A stretch of 36,617 nucleotides of DNA from Nitrospira sp. ST-bin5 (GCA_002083555.1 MSXN01000021.1:3079-39695); one strand, 5' to 3'; shown: positions 25,282 to 34,012, numbered from the stretch's first letter. Translations and numbers: made by a program. Notes: generated from the sequence alone by a model not told the origin.

Positions 25282-26273
25282 CCACAGCACCCCGTAAACG
25301 CGTTCTCAGCGGCATGCAACCCAGCGGCTTGATGCATTTGGGCAACTATCTCGGCGCCCTGGAAAACTGGAAGGCGCTGCAGGAAGACTATGAGTGCTTC
25401 TTCTTCGTCGCCGACTGGCACGCCCTCTCGACGAACTATGCCGACACCAGCCGGATCCGCGAATTCGTGCGCGAGCTCCTGATCGACTGGCTGGCCGCCG
25501 GCATCGACCCGAAACGGTCGACCGTCTTTATCCAGTCGCACATTCCCGAGCATGCCGTCCTGCATCTCCTGCTCTCGATGATGGTCCCCGTCTCCTGGCT
25601 GGAGCGGAACCCGACCTACAAAGAAAAGCAGGACGAGATCAAAGAAAAGGACCTCAGCACCTACGGCTTTCTCGGCTATCCCGTGCTGCAGGCCGCCGAC
25701 ATCTTGTTATATAAGCCGGATTTCGTGCCCGTGGGCAAAGACCAGCTGCCGCATCTGGAGCTGACCAGAGAACTCGCGCGGCGCTTCAACGATATCTACA
25801 AAAAGTCCGTCTTCCCCGAGCCCAAAGAACACCTCACCAAATTCCCCAAGGTCCTGGGCACCGACGGGCGGAAGATGAGCAAAAGCTACGGCAACACGAT
25901 CAATCTGTCGGACGCGGAGCCGGTGGTCCGGCAAAAACTCAAGACGATGGTGACCGACCCAGCGCGCGTGCGTCGCACCGACCCGGGCAATCCCGACGTC
26001 TGCCCCGTCTATGAGTTTCACAAAATCTACTCGCCGCAAGAAGTGCAGGCACAGATCAACACAGACTGCCGCACCGCCGCCATCGGCTGTATCGACTGCA
26101 AGAAACTGGTGGCGGATAAGATGGTCGAGCGCATGGCGCCCATGTGGGACGCTCGCGCAGCGCTGACCAGCCACCCCTCGCGCATCGACGAGATCGTGCA
26201 GGACGGCAGCCAGCGCGCTGCGAAAGTCGCAAAAGCGACGCTCGCCGAAGTGAACGAGGCTATGAAGATCTGA
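25278..26273 (+). CDS. trpS: Tryptophan-tRNA ligase
   Basis: 331 residues, normal for bacterial TrpRS. The class I HIGH-type motif appears as GLMHLGNYLGAL (Met19-Asn23 region), with SGMQPSG just before it. The KMSKS motif is intact at 199-203 (GRKMSKSYGNTI). VADWHALST, YPVLQAADILLY and PVGKDQLPHLELTRELARRFN in part are all typical. It charges tRNA-Trp in the cytoplasm. Its start overlaps the metalloprotease stop, an arrangement implying coupled translation. Confidence 0.97.
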   Translation: MTTAPRKRVLSGMQPSGLMHLGNYLGALENWKALQEDYECFFFVADWHALSTNYADTSRIREFVRELLIDWLAAGIDPKRSTVFIQSHIPEHAVLHLLLSMMVPVSWLERNPTYKEKQDEIKEKDLSTYGFLGYPVLQAADILLYKPDFVPVGKDQLPHLELTRELARRFNDIYKKSVFPEPKEHLTKFPKVLGTDGRKMSKSYGNTINLSDAEPVVRQKLKTMVTDPARVRRTDPGNPDVCPVYEFHKIYSPQEVQAQINTDCRTAAIGCIDCKKLVADKMVERMAPMWDARAALTSHPSRIDEIVQDGSQRAAKVAKATLAEVNEAMKI

Positions 26274-26405
26274 CCGCCCCTCCTCGCCCTCGGTAAAATT
26301 CCTGAAATCGCTGGAGGAACCGCTGCCCGCATGGAAAAATGCCGACAGCTGTTCACCATCAGACCACGCTGGACGATCTTCCACACCAGCGAGCAAGAGG
26401 TTGGC

Positions 26406-26819
26406 ATGACACGGACTCGACTTTGGCTTGGCGCGCTCGTGATTGGATGGGCCTGGGCCCTGACCGGCTGCGGCACCTGGATGCACGGAGACCATCAATC
26501 CGTCACGCTCTTTACCACTCCGGCAGATACCAAAGTCGTTGTCGACGATCTCGTGCACATGCTCGCACCGGGCACCGTCAATCTCAGCCGCAAAGCCGAC
26601 CATAGCGCCACCTTCGCCAAAGACGGCTACGACCCCGCTACCTATACAATTAAGCGAACCTGGTCCTGGTGGGTCGTGGCCGATGTATTCGGCTGCGCGA
26701 TTATCTTCTCGCCTTTCTGTATCATGCACGACATCGACGAAGGCGGTTACTACACGTTCGACGACAAGATCTACTTTACCCTCGACCGCAAAACGTCCGA
26801 GCCAGTGCCGACCAAGTAA
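26406..26819 (+). CDS. Small lipoprotein with PEGA-like segment
   Basis: 137 residues from the ATG at 26406, which has AGAGG 6 bases upstream; an in-frame ATG at 26331 would place 25 residues before a perfect signal peptide and is rejected. The lipobox is ALTGC (Cys22). The segment VTLFTTPADTKVVVDD followed by GTVNLSRKADHSATFAKDGYDPAT resembles the PEGA surface-loop pattern. A second hydrophobic stretch (WWVVADVFGCAIIFSPFCIM in part) is followed by DIDEGGYYTFDDKIYFTL. This is a common arrangement in small uncharacterised lipoproteins. Function unknown. Confidence 0.72.
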   Translation: MTRTRLWLGALVIGWAWALTGCGTWMHGDHQSVTLFTTPADTKVVVDDLVHMLAPGTVNLSRKADHSATFAKDGYDPATYTIKRTWSWWVVADVFGCAIIFSPFCIMHDIDEGGYYTFDDKIYFTLDRKTSEPVPTK

Positions 26820-27079
26820 CAACCCTGCGTTCAGACGCTCTCGTCATCCATCGCGTCTCGCGACAAGATTCAGCCATCGGCCTTTGCGCTCTTGGTTCGA
26901 CACGACTCGTAAGGGCTCGATAATCCAACTGCCTTGCGTCACGCCCCGAGTTAACTATGATTTCTGCTATCTGACAAATACCGGATGGACATCCACCTCT
27001 CCCGTGAGGATATAGCCCTCGCCTTGTGGTATGGTGCCATTCACGATTGGTGGTCATGGATAAGAAGGACCGGCTGGAC

Positions 27080-27382
27080 ATGAAACTTTTGACGATTGCG
27101 CTCGCTGGACTGCTGTCAGTGCCGGCCATGGCCAACGCCGCGACGATCGATCCTCCCTGCGACGCCTACCCGCCGGCGAAACAGGCGCGATGCATCGTCA
27201 TCTGGAAGGAACTCAACAAGGAAGACGGCGCAGCAATCTCGCAGTTCGGACTCGATCAATTAAAGCGCCGTGAGGAAGGGAAGATCAACGCGCAGCAGCA
27301 TCTTTCCGAGAACATGGCCTTCATCAAGCAATCGACGGAGAAGCGCCTCGCTCGTCTGAAAGAGCGGATGGCAAAAGAGTAG
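27080..27382 (+). CDS. Small secreted protein of unknown function
   Basis: 100 residues with a clear Sec signal peptide (MKLLTIALAGLLSVPAMANA). The mature part is charged and helical, with two Cys near its start (PPCDAYPPAKQARC) that could form a disulphide. The ATG at 27080 is preferred because it starts the signal peptide; an upstream ATG at 27056 adds eight charged residues. The 260 bases before it, back to the PEGA-like lipoprotein gene, hold nothing recognisable. The gene converges on the hydrolase with 7 bases between stops. Not recognised as a known family. Confidence 0.65.
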   Translation: MKLLTIALAGLLSVPAMANAATIDPPCDAYPPAKQARCIVIWKELNKEDGAAISQFGLDQLKRREEGKINAQQHLSENMAFIKQSTEKRLARLKERMAKE

Positions 27383-27389
27383 CCTTCCG

Positions 27390-28031
27390 TCACTCCACAC
27401 GAAAAAACTGGTTCGATTCTTTCTCGACTCCGATTTCCGTTTCCGGACCATGCCCCGTCACCACCGTCGTCTCATCGGCGAGGGTATAGAGCCGTTCGCG
27501 AATCGACCGCTCAATCGTATCGAAATCTCCGCCCCAGAGATCGGTCCGGCCGATACTGCCCCGGAACAACGTATCTCCGGCCAACACCACACTCTCATCG
27601 GGAATATGAAAGCTCATCGAACCGGGGGTGTGCCCCGGCGTGTGAAGACCCACGACGGTCACGCCGCCAACCATGATGCGCTCTTCATCCTTGATCCAAT
27701 ACTCCGGCAGAGGTACCGCCACATAGGGCACGCCGAACATCCGGCATTGCACTTCCAGATTGGTCCAGAGATCGAGATCATCCTGATGTAAACAGAGAGT
27801 CGCACCTGTCAGCCGTTGCATTTCGCCGGATGCGAGAAAGTGATCAAAATGGGCGTGCGTATGCAGGATGTGGCGAACGGTCAGACCAAGTTGCTGTACT
27901 TCGCGAAGAATCCGTTCAGGCGCGCCGCCTGGATCGACGACAATGGCCTGCTTCGTCACCGGATCGCCGATGATGGAGCAATTACATCCGAGCGGAGGGA
28001 CCGAAAAGGTTTTGCGGATTAACGTCGGCAT
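27390..28031 (-). CDS. Metallo-beta-lactamase-fold hydrolase, glyoxalase II-like
   Basis: 213 residues. The metal site is HTHAHFDH (57-64), with further ligands His134 in HTPGHTPGS, Asp153 in AGDTLF and His194 in TGHGPET. The GRTDLWGGDF loop and the C-terminal TGHGPETEIGVEKESNQFF segment are typical of the short glyoxalase-II-like hydrolases (YcbL type), which hydrolyse thioesters such as S-lactoylglutathione but lack the C-terminal helical domain of true GloB. Cytoplasmic. The ATG at 28031 is chosen because residues before it (17) match nothing in the family. Exact substrate uncertain. Confidence 0.9.
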   Translation of the reverse strand: MPTLIRKTFSVPPLGCNCSIIGDPVTKQAIVVDPGGAPERILREVQQLGLTVRHILHTHAHFDHFLASGEMQRLTGATLCLHQDDLDLWTNLEVQCRMFGVPYVAVPLPEYWIKDEERIMVGGVTVVGLHTPGHTPGSMSFHIPDESVVLAGDTLFRGSIGRTDLWGGDFDTIERSIRERLYTLADETTVVTGHGPETEIGVEKESNQFFRVE

Positions 28032-28118
28032 AGCAGGCTGTAGGGGAAACTGGTTACGGCAACCTCTCATTCGTAAGCACAACAGGGGAATCTACCAGGA
28101 TGCTACCGCTGAGACCGC

Positions 28119-28778
28119 TCACGGCGCAAGCAGCGGCCCGCCGTCGGACTCCGGCTCGACCCGAACCGTCCACACCACTTCCGTGTCCCAGATCGACCAG
28201 GCGGTCCCCTGCCGGCGTAACCAGACAAGAAAGCCGGCACCCGAACCATCGGGGCGCGGATTGCCGACATAGACCAAGGCTTGAGTTTGGCGGAGATTGT
28301 ACCCGATGCGCGAAAACACCAGCCGGTCAAGCACCGGCATGGCCTGCACGGATTTGAGCCAGGCGGTCAGGACCGGTTGTACCAGCGACACTTCCGGCTC
28401 TTCGACGGCATTGCCTGACACAAAACGATATCTGGTTCCGAATTGAAACCGGCCTTCCAGTTTTGCCGACTCTTGATTCGCCGCGACGAAATCACGGACC
28501 AGTTCGACGGGCAGCGCTCCATCGAAATACCCTTGCTTGTGAAACCACGCGCTCGTCAGCGGCCCTTCCTGCTCCGGCGAGATCTGCGTCGTGGTCTTCC
28601 GTTCGAGCAGCACGAGTTGGGTTTCTGAGTGGAGAAACTTGCTGGTGATGATCTGGTCGTAGCGGGCGTAGTCTTCGACTAAAATCGAGACGACCGTCCC
28701 CTCCCCGGCCAACCCGACAGCCGGCAGCGACATCACAAGGCTCAACAGAACCAGGGGTAGAAATATCCTAGCGTGCAT
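28119..28778 (-). CDS. Secreted protein of unknown function
   Basis: About 219 residues from the ATG at 28778. The N-terminus (MHARIFLPLVLLSLVMSLPAVGLAGEG in part) is a signal peptide with likely cleavage after GLA. The mature part is mixed alpha/beta, with a central RYRFVSGNAVEEPEVSLVQPV region and ending in LRRQGTAWSIWDTEVVWTVRV. It is similar in style to periplasmic proteins with an NTF2- or SIMPL-like fold, but I do not recognise a family. It is divergent from the lipoprotein at 29093, with palindromic element A between them. Confidence 0.7.
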   Translation of the reverse strand: MHARIFLPLVLLSLVMSLPAVGLAGEGTVVSILVEDYARYDQIITSKFLHSETQLVLLERKTTTQISPEQEGPLTSAWFHKQGYFDGALPVELVRDFVAANQESAKLEGRFQFGTRYRFVSGNAVEEPEVSLVQPVLTAWLKSVQAMPVLDRLVFSRIGYNLRQTQALVYVGNPRPDGSGAGFLVWLRRQGTAWSIWDTEVVWTVRVEPESDGGPLLAP

Positions 28779-28827
28779 AACTTCAGCATAGCCGCCAGGC
28801 CGGAGACCGGTCAATTCGGGCAGGTCA

Positions 28828-29020
28828 CAGGATGCTCAAAAAGCTCGTCCAGCAAGGCCGCAGCAAGCGAAGAGGCGGGGAGGTACTTACCAAGCTTCGC
28901 TTGACCCGCTCGCTTCGATCAGATGCGAGCGGATAGGCACTTTGCCTCCAGTTGACTCTCGAATACGTTGAGACTCTGAGCGATGCGAGAACGCCGCTGG
29001 CGGGCTTTTTCAGCATCCTG
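28828..29020. repeat. Palindromic repeat element, copy A (193 bp)
   Basis: Terminal inverted repeats CAGGATGCTCAAAAAG (28828-28843) and its near-complement at 29005-29020 match at 15 of 16 positions; the one mismatch is C against C at position 10. Inside are the family core motifs AGCAAGGCCGCAGCAAGCGA near the left end and ACGTTGAG then TGAGCGATGCGAGAACGCCG near the right. Between them is a segment of about 85 bases that the other copies lack. The element lies in the 314-base gap between two divergent genes and fills most of it. No coding capacity and no transposase nearby. Confidence 0.8.
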
Positions 29021-29092
29021 CTGGAAATACTGCGTGGACAAGCTCGAATGAACCGTAGATAATCGACCGATCAACTTTATCGGGAGCGTAGC

Positions 29093-29818
29093 GTGACAAG
29101 ACTTCGTTTCCACATGGCGGGCATCGGACTTCTGGCCTGCTGCCTGCTGACCGCCGGGTGTAAGCCTGATGAGTCGCCCTTCAAGGCCGAGAACGAGGCC
29201 TTGAAAAAACAGGTGACCAAGCAGGAATCCTTGCTCTCGTCCTTGCAAGACGGCAACAAGGTTATGCAACAACAGATCGACCTGCTGAATCAGGAGCTGC
29301 GTGACGCGAAGAAGGCCACGGAATCGGCCAAGGCCGAGATGGGCCAGCTGACAGATCAACTGAATGCGCAACTCGCCCAGGCGAAGCGCGCGAGCGCCGA
29401 GGCCGTCAAAACCGCCGCGGCTCAGGCGGCTCAGCAACTGCGCATCGAGGAAAAGGGGGCGCAAGTCGAGACGTTCGCCCGCCCGCTGACCGCCGTCGCG
29501 AAGATCGTGGAAGAAGCCCTCGCCAAGAACGGCTACCCCGTGAAAGTCAGTTATAAGAACGATCAGAAAGCGGTCTACGTCACCGAGCGAAAGATTTCGA
29601 ATCCTGCCTCCCTGGAAGTGGCCGGCTTCCGCAATCAATATCTCATCACCCTGCAGGCCCTGCCGGCGAATGCCACCAGACTCGGCGTCCGCGCCGAATT
29701 TGAAAAAGTGGCGCAAGGCGGCCGCATTCTGAGCGTGAGCCAGGAAGAGACGGCAGAAATCGAACGGCGCCTGATCGGAGAAATTCACAAGGCCCTGGAG
29801 GCGCAGAGCAAGACCTGA
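29093..29818 (+). CDS. Coiled-coil lipoprotein of unknown function
   Basis: 241 residues. GTG start with GGGAG 7 bases upstream. The signal peptide ends in LLTAGC (about Cys23). A long coiled coil (about 33-140: ENEALKKQVTKQESLLSSL, MQQQIDLLNQELRDAKKAT) resembles the oligomerisation part of Lpp- or CpoB-like proteins. A compact C-terminal domain (about 140-235) has VEEALAKNGYPVKVSYKNDQ in part and ISNPASLEVAGFRNQYLITL. The stop overlaps the next start (TGATG at 29816-29820), so it is translationally coupled to the SUMF1-fold protein. The pair may form one periplasmic unit. Family not recognised. Confidence 0.75.
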   Translation: MTRLRFHMAGIGLLACCLLTAGCKPDESPFKAENEALKKQVTKQESLLSSLQDGNKVMQQQIDLLNQELRDAKKATESAKAEMGQLTDQLNAQLAQAKRASAEAVKTAAAQAAQQLRIEEKGAQVETFARPLTAVAKIVEEALAKNGYPVKVSYKNDQKAVYVTERKISNPASLEVAGFRNQYLITLQALPANATRLGVRAEFEKVAQGGRILSVSQEETAEIERRLIGEIHKALEAQSKT

Positions 29819-30723
29819 TGCCATTCCTTCGTTGGCTCCCCTCGCTCTTCCTTCTGCTTGCCCTCTCGACGCCGGCATCGGGAGCCACCGTAGCGCCCAA
29901 GCCGTCGCAAGAATTAGCGCGTCATCTCACCGCCATCGCGGCACTGGCGAAGCCGGCGCCTATGGTCGTCATACCCGCAGGCACCTTCCTCCTCGGGAGC
30001 AAGCGCATAGACGACGATCCGTACGGAATAGGGACACAGTTCGACGATACCGAACTCCCGCAAAACCGCGTCTGGCTCGATGCCTTTGAGATGGATCGCG
30101 ACGAAGTGAGTCTGGGCGAGTATCTCGCCTTCCTGCAACAGCGGAAAACGCCGCCTTCCGACGAACTGCAGAAATTGATCTGGCACGTCATTACGATTCA
30201 CTCCGTCACAGACGACACGCTGACACGCTGGCCGGCCCTGTATGTGACGTGGAAGGAAGCGCAGGATCTCTGTCAATCCGCAGGCAAGCGGCTCCCCACT
30301 GAAGCCGAATGGGAGAAAGCCGCACGCGGAACGGAGGGCGCCCTCTTTCCTTGGGGCAATGCGATCCCCGACCCGAAGCGGGCGATGTTCGGGCAGTATC
30401 ATGTGCATGAGATTCCGATCCTCGCCCCGGTCGAGTCGCTGGACGAAGGACGCAGTCCCTACGGATTGCATCACATGGCCGGGAACGTCGCCGAGTGGGT
30501 CCAGGACTGGTTCGGCTTCGATTACTACGCCTACATGACCGAGAAGAATCCGCCGGGACCGACGAGCGGCCGCTACCGGAGCGTGCGTGGCGGATCGTGG
30601 AAGAGCAAGATCATCATGCTGCGAACGGCCACGCGTAGCGGCTCGCCGCCGGCGCAACGCTCGGCCACCATCGGCTTTCGCTGTGCGAAGTCCGTATCGG
30701 TACCGGCGCCTGAGCCCAAGTAA
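29818..30723 (+). CDS. SUMF1/FGE-fold secreted protein, non-catalytic type
   Basis: 301 residues with a signal peptide (LFLLLALSTPASGA). The rest is an FGE-sulfatase/SUMF1 domain: MVVIPAGTFLLGS, VWLDAFEMDRDEVSLGEYLAFL in part, LPTEAEWEKAARGTEG, FPWGN, YGLHHMAGNVAEWVQDW, VRGGSW and IGFRCAKS. True formylglycine-generating enzymes have active-site Cys residues between GGSW and GFR. Here that stretch (KSKIIMLRTATRSGSPPAQRS) has none, so it is not a sulfatase activator. Such proteins often act as periplasmic binding or C-type-lectin-like modules. Coupled to the preceding lipoprotein. Confidence 0.85.
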   Translation: MPFLRWLPSLFLLLALSTPASGATVAPKPSQELARHLTAIAALAKPAPMVVIPAGTFLLGSKRIDDDPYGIGTQFDDTELPQNRVWLDAFEMDRDEVSLGEYLAFLQQRKTPPSDELQKLIWHVITIHSVTDDTLTRWPALYVTWKEAQDLCQSAGKRLPTEAEWEKAARGTEGALFPWGNAIPDPKRAMFGQYHVHEIPILAPVESLDEGRSPYGLHHMAGNVAEWVQDWFGFDYYAYMTEKNPPGPTSGRYRSVRGGSWKSKIIMLRTATRSGSPPAQRSATIGFRCAKSVSVPAPEPK

Positions 30724-30776
30724 CAAACATCCGTTCTCTTGGTGACATGCACCTCACATGCTAGCATGGCATTCGT

Positions 30777-32339
30777 ATGGCCTTGGCAACCAGCGTCCAC
30801 GACCTCCGCACCCTGATCCGCTCCTGCCATCCACTGATCGTCATTGAGACGGTGGAGGAAGAGCGCGTGTTGGCCTTGCTGCAATCCGTGGCCGCACAGG
30901 AGCGCATGCCGCTGTTCGAGTGGTCCATCACAAAGGGCCTCACCCGCGCCGACGACGGCCCCACGCTCAGCAAAATGACAGCCACTCCGTTGGCGCTGCT
31001 TCAACACCTGAACGGGCTGACAGTCGAAGCGGTCTTTTGGTTGAAGGATCTTGTCCCGCACCTACAGGACGCTGCCGTCACCCGACAGCTGCGCGAAGTG
31101 TCGGCGGTCTATAGCCGATCCAGAGCCACCTGCATCCTCACCGGACATCCGATTGTCCTGCCACCGGACCTTGAAACCATGGCCGTCCGCCTTGATCTCC
31201 AATTGCCGGATCGCACAGAACTGCAGTCCATGCTCCAGAACGTCCTGTCTTCACTCGGGACCAGAACAACGCCGCGTCGTCCACGCTCAACGACTATCGC
31301 CCAGAGCATTCTTGGATCCCTCACAGAAACCAAGCCGGCCAATCCAGGCCTCTCTACCCAGGAGCGCGAGGCGATCCTCCGCGCGCTGCAGGGGCTGACC
31401 CTGCATCAAGCCAGACAGGTCATCACGCAATGCGTCGTCGAAGACGGCACGCTGTCCGCCGATGATGTGCAGAAGATTTTGAAACGCAAAGTCCAGGCGA
31501 TCAAAGACGGCGGGCTGTTGGAATATTACCCCCTTGAAGACAACCGGTTTGAGCTAGGCGGATTTACGAATTTGAAAGCCTGGCTGGAGCGCGCGAAGGT
31601 CGGGTTCACGGCCGAGGCCAAAGCGCTCAACCTGACACCGCCGCGCGGCATCATGCTGGTCGGCGTCCCCGGCTGCGGGAAATCGCTCGCGGCCAAGGCC
31701 ATCGCGCGGGAATGGCAACTCCCGCTGCTCAAACTCGACGCAGGCCGGCTGTTCGACAAGTTCGTCGGGGAATCGGAAAAGAATTTTCGCAAGGCAATCG
31801 AGACGGCCGAATCCCTCTCGCCCATCGTGCTCTGGATCGATGAAATCGAGAAGGCCATGGCAGCAGGCGGCGGGAGCGGCGATGCCGACGCGGGCTTGAG
31901 CCGCCGGCTCTTCGGCGCATTTCTCACCTGGCTGCAGGAAAAGAAGCAGGAAGTCTTCGTTATCGCAACCGCCAACAATCTCGCGCTGCTGCCGCCGGAA
32001 CTCCTGCGTAAGGGCCGGTTCGATGAAATCTTCTTCGTCGATCTGCCGGATGACGGAGAACGAGAATCCATCTGGAAGATTCACCTGGGGCTCCGCAAGC
32101 AAGACAAAACCCAGTTCGATCTGGTAAAAATCGTCAGCGCCAGCGACGGCTTCAGCGGCTCGGAGATCGAACAGGCCGTTGTCGCAGCACTCTATCGCGC
32201 GCTGCACCAAAAGACGCCGCTCACGACCGATTTACTGATTGAAGAATTGACGCACACCGTCCCGCTGTCGGTCACGCGACGGGAAGATATCGATCAACTC
32301 AGGGAGACGGCGCAGGGCCGTTTCGTGAATGTCCGCTAA
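30777..32339 (+). CDS. AAA+ ATPase, Ycf46-like
   Basis: 520 residues. The N-terminal domain (about 1-245) matches the Ycf46 type: LRTLIRSCHPLIVIETVEEER, VEAVFWLKDLVPHL, RATCILTGHPIVLPPDL, then a helical link ending GGLLEYY. The C-terminal AAA module has Walker A GVPGCGKS (296-303), pore-loop-like FDKFVGESEKNFRKA, Walker B VLWIDEIEKA (351-360), sensor 1 in VIATANN and an arginine finger in LLRKGRFDEIFFVDLP. The family is cytoplasmic and of uncertain function; in cyanobacteria it has been linked to inorganic carbon use. It overlaps the next gene by 11 bases. A weak promoter-like pair (TTGGTG, 17 bases, TAGCAT at 30739-30767) would leave almost no leader. Confidence 0.9.
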   Translation: MALATSVHDLRTLIRSCHPLIVIETVEEERVLALLQSVAAQERMPLFEWSITKGLTRADDGPTLSKMTATPLALLQHLNGLTVEAVFWLKDLVPHLQDAAVTRQLREVSAVYSRSRATCILTGHPIVLPPDLETMAVRLDLQLPDRTELQSMLQNVLSSLGTRTTPRRPRSTTIAQSILGSLTETKPANPGLSTQEREAILRALQGLTLHQARQVITQCVVEDGTLSADDVQKILKRKVQAIKDGGLLEYYPLEDNRFELGGFTNLKAWLERAKVGFTAEAKALNLTPPRGIMLVGVPGCGKSLAAKAIAREWQLPLLKLDAGRLFDKFVGESEKNFRKAIETAESLSPIVLWIDEIEKAMAAGGGSGDADAGLSRRLFGAFLTWLQEKKQEVFVIATANNLALLPPELLRKGRFDEIFFVDLPDDGERESIWKIHLGLRKQDKTQFDLVKIVSASDGFSGSEIEQAVVAALYRALHQKTPLTTDLLIEELTHTVPLSVTRREDIDQLRETAQGRFVNVR

Positions 32340-33012
32340 CCCGCGACGCCTCACACTGATTGGTACCACGGTGGTCATCCTGACACTCGTCGGCTGCGCC
32401 AGCACACCCGTGGCGCGCGTGCCCGCCTCCCGCTTCGAGGTCACTCCGGTTCAGAAATCGCCCTCTGCCACCGCCACCAGAACCGGAATCGTCCACACCG
32501 CGACCAAGCTCCTCGGCGCCAGACTGATCGAGAGCAACGGGAGACGGGTGGCCTATGACTGCGCCGGTGTTACCCGCGCCATCTACCTCGAACATGGGAT
32601 CGATCTGTATAACAGCAGCACCACGGATCGACGGGCCAACGGCGTTCGGCTGATTTATAACCACATGCGGCAGCACGGACGGCTCCACCAGGGACCGACG
32701 GTGCAGCCCGGCGATCTCGTCTTTTTCGACAACACCTGGGACTTCAACGGCGACGGCATGTTGAACGATCCGCTGACCCACGTCGGCGTGGTGGAGCGGA
32801 TCGAACCAGACGGCACCGTGGTGTTTATCAGCCGCGTCGCGGAAGCCGTCGAGCGCTACCGCATGAATCTGGGCCTCCCTCATGTCCATAAGACGGCAGA
32901 CGGACGCATCCTGAACGACTACATCCGCCGCAAACGGCAGACCGATCCGGAAGAGATGGGCCATCTGGCCGGAGAACTCTTCACGTTCTACGGAACTCGT
33001 CTTCCTCAATAA
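32329..33012 (+). CDS. NlpC/P60-like lipoprotein
   Basis: 227 residues. The lipobox is LTLVGC (Cys23). The domain has YDCAGVTRAIYLEHGIDL (candidate nucleophile Cys78), VQPGDLVFFDN (127-135), an Asp/Asn-rich loop FNGDGMLNDPLTH resembling a calcium-binding loop, and HVGVVERIEPDGTVVFI with candidate His151. This is the Cys-His arrangement of NlpC/P60 cell-wall peptidases, though the usual DCSGF reads DCAGV. It probably cuts peptidoglycan stem peptides or a related amide from the outer-membrane inner face. It overlaps the AAA ATPase gene by 11 bases, so the two are likely co-expressed. Confidence 0.8.
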   Translation: MSANPRRLTLIGTTVVILTLVGCASTPVARVPASRFEVTPVQKSPSATATRTGIVHTATKLLGARLIESNGRRVAYDCAGVTRAIYLEHGIDLYNSSTTDRRANGVRLIYNHMRQHGRLHQGPTVQPGDLVFFDNTWDFNGDGMLNDPLTHVGVVERIEPDGTVVFISRVAEAVERYRMNLGLPHVHKTADGRILNDYIRRKRQTDPEEMGHLAGELFTFYGTRLPQ

Positions 33013-33049
33013 CGCATACGTTCAGGTCAGAATCTGCGCGGAATACCCA

Positions 33050-33487
33050 TCAGGTGCAGTGCTGAAGCTCCGTACTCTTGTCCTTGTCGTGGACGAACAC
33101 GACAAGACAACCGTCAGGCGACCGACGAGGCGGGTTGAGACCGAAGGTGACGGACCAAAGCCCGGTCGTTGGCTCGAAGATCATGCTCTTGATCTCGTAG
33201 TCATTGAATCGCTTACCCAACTCCTTCTTCGCTTCCACTTTGGCTAACCGAATAACCTCGGCTTGGCTCAACTGCGGATAGGCCTGAGGGCGTGACAAGC
33301 GATCCTGTTCCGGGCGCGGACGCTCCAGACGTTCAGCCGGCCCATCGAGCGGTCTCGCTATCTGCAGCCATTCACTCTCACCGGCATTTCCAGCCAGCAC
33401 ATTCCCCCCTGAGCGCAACTCGAGAAGGATCAGAATGGCGGTGACTGCGACAGATGTGGCGATGAAGGCGCGCATGAGATTGTCCAT
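33050..33487 (-). CDS. Small membrane-anchored protein of unknown function
   Basis: 145 residues with one N-terminal hydrophobic helix (AFIATSVAVTAILILLEL) that is either a signal anchor or an uncleaved signal. A Pro/Arg-rich linker (PLDGPAERLERPRPEQDR) precedes a compact C-terminal domain with LSQAEVIRLAKVEAKKE and TGLWSVTFGL then GCLVVFVHDKDKSTEL. That last part looks like a small PepSY-like alpha/beta unit, but the similarity is weak. Convergent with the NlpC/P60-like gene, 37 bases apart. No strong ribosome site before the ATG at 33487; an ATG at 33475 is also possible. Confidence 0.6.
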   Translation of the reverse strand: MDNLMRAFIATSVAVTAILILLELRSGGNVLAGNAGESEWLQIARPLDGPAERLERPRPEQDRLSRPQAYPQLSQAEVIRLAKVEAKKELGKRFNDYEIKSMIFEPTTGLWSVTFGLNPPRRSPDGCLVVFVHDKDKSTELQHCT

Positions 33488-33628
33488 GAGAGAGACTCGC
33501 CGTCAGTGGCAACGTGAGTAGATGCTCATATGACGCGCTCGAGAGCGAAATGTAAACAGGACGAGATCTCTGGAAGAATGCTCGACCGGGGAGTAGAGTG
33601 AATCGTACTGAGGCATGCGCGAAAGCCG

Positions 33629-34012
33629 ATGAAGCGGACACTGACATCGCTCACGATCACAATGGCGTGCCTGGCATTGTCTGCCGTGACCGGCTTGGCT
33701 GAGAGTCGCATTGTTCAGAATCATGACGGCACCAGCGGTCGCCTCTCGCACCTCGGCGACGACATCGGCATCTATTCCGATCCGCATGGCAATCAGACCA
33801 TCGTCACCAAACCAGGGACGGAAATCCCGATAGGCTTACGACCGCACGGCGAGACTGAGAGCGGGAACCGCTCATCGTTCGGCACTCCCCTGCCGCCGAA
33901 TAACCTGACACCGGCACCGACCCTCCCGTTGAGTCCGAATCGTGCCTTATCCCCTGCCCCTTCTCCAAACAGCCACACCCCTTCCAGTGGAGGCGGTCGA
34001 TTCGGCCGGTAA
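33629..34012 (+). CDS. Small secreted Pro/Ser-rich protein of unknown function
   Basis: 127 residues. A signal peptide (MKRTLTSLTITMACLALSAV, cleavage near GLAES) precedes a short folded part (RIVQNHDGTSGRLSHLGDDIG, YSDPHGNQTIVTKPGTEIP) and a low-complexity Pro/Asn/Ser tail ending GGGRFGR. The HDGTSG...YSDPHGNQ pattern is a beta-hairpin-like unit seen in small secreted proteins. No recognised family. Divergent from the gene at 33487; the 141 bases between could hold both promoters, but none is clear. Confidence 0.6.
   Translation: MKRTLTSLTITMACLALSAVTGLAESRIVQNHDGTSGRLSHLGDDIGIYSDPHGNQTIVTKPGTEIPIGLRPHGETESGNRSSFGTPLPPNNLTPAPTLPLSPNRALSPAPSPNSHTPSSGGGRFGR

Noticed and set aside
24487..25290. 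267-residue minus-strand frame opposite the M50 protease gene
   Set aside because: Composition of Glu, Gly, His, Gln and Arg with no domain; the opposite strand carries an unambiguous metalloprotease.
26270..26299. Possible promoter for the PEGA-like lipoprotein (CTGACC, 18 bases, TAAAAT)
   Set aside because: The -35 match is weak and overlaps the trpS stop; not strong enough to list.
25707..26822. 371-residue minus-strand frame opposite trpS and the PEGA-like gene
   Set aside because: Antisense to trpS, which has all its motifs; no ribosome site or family match.
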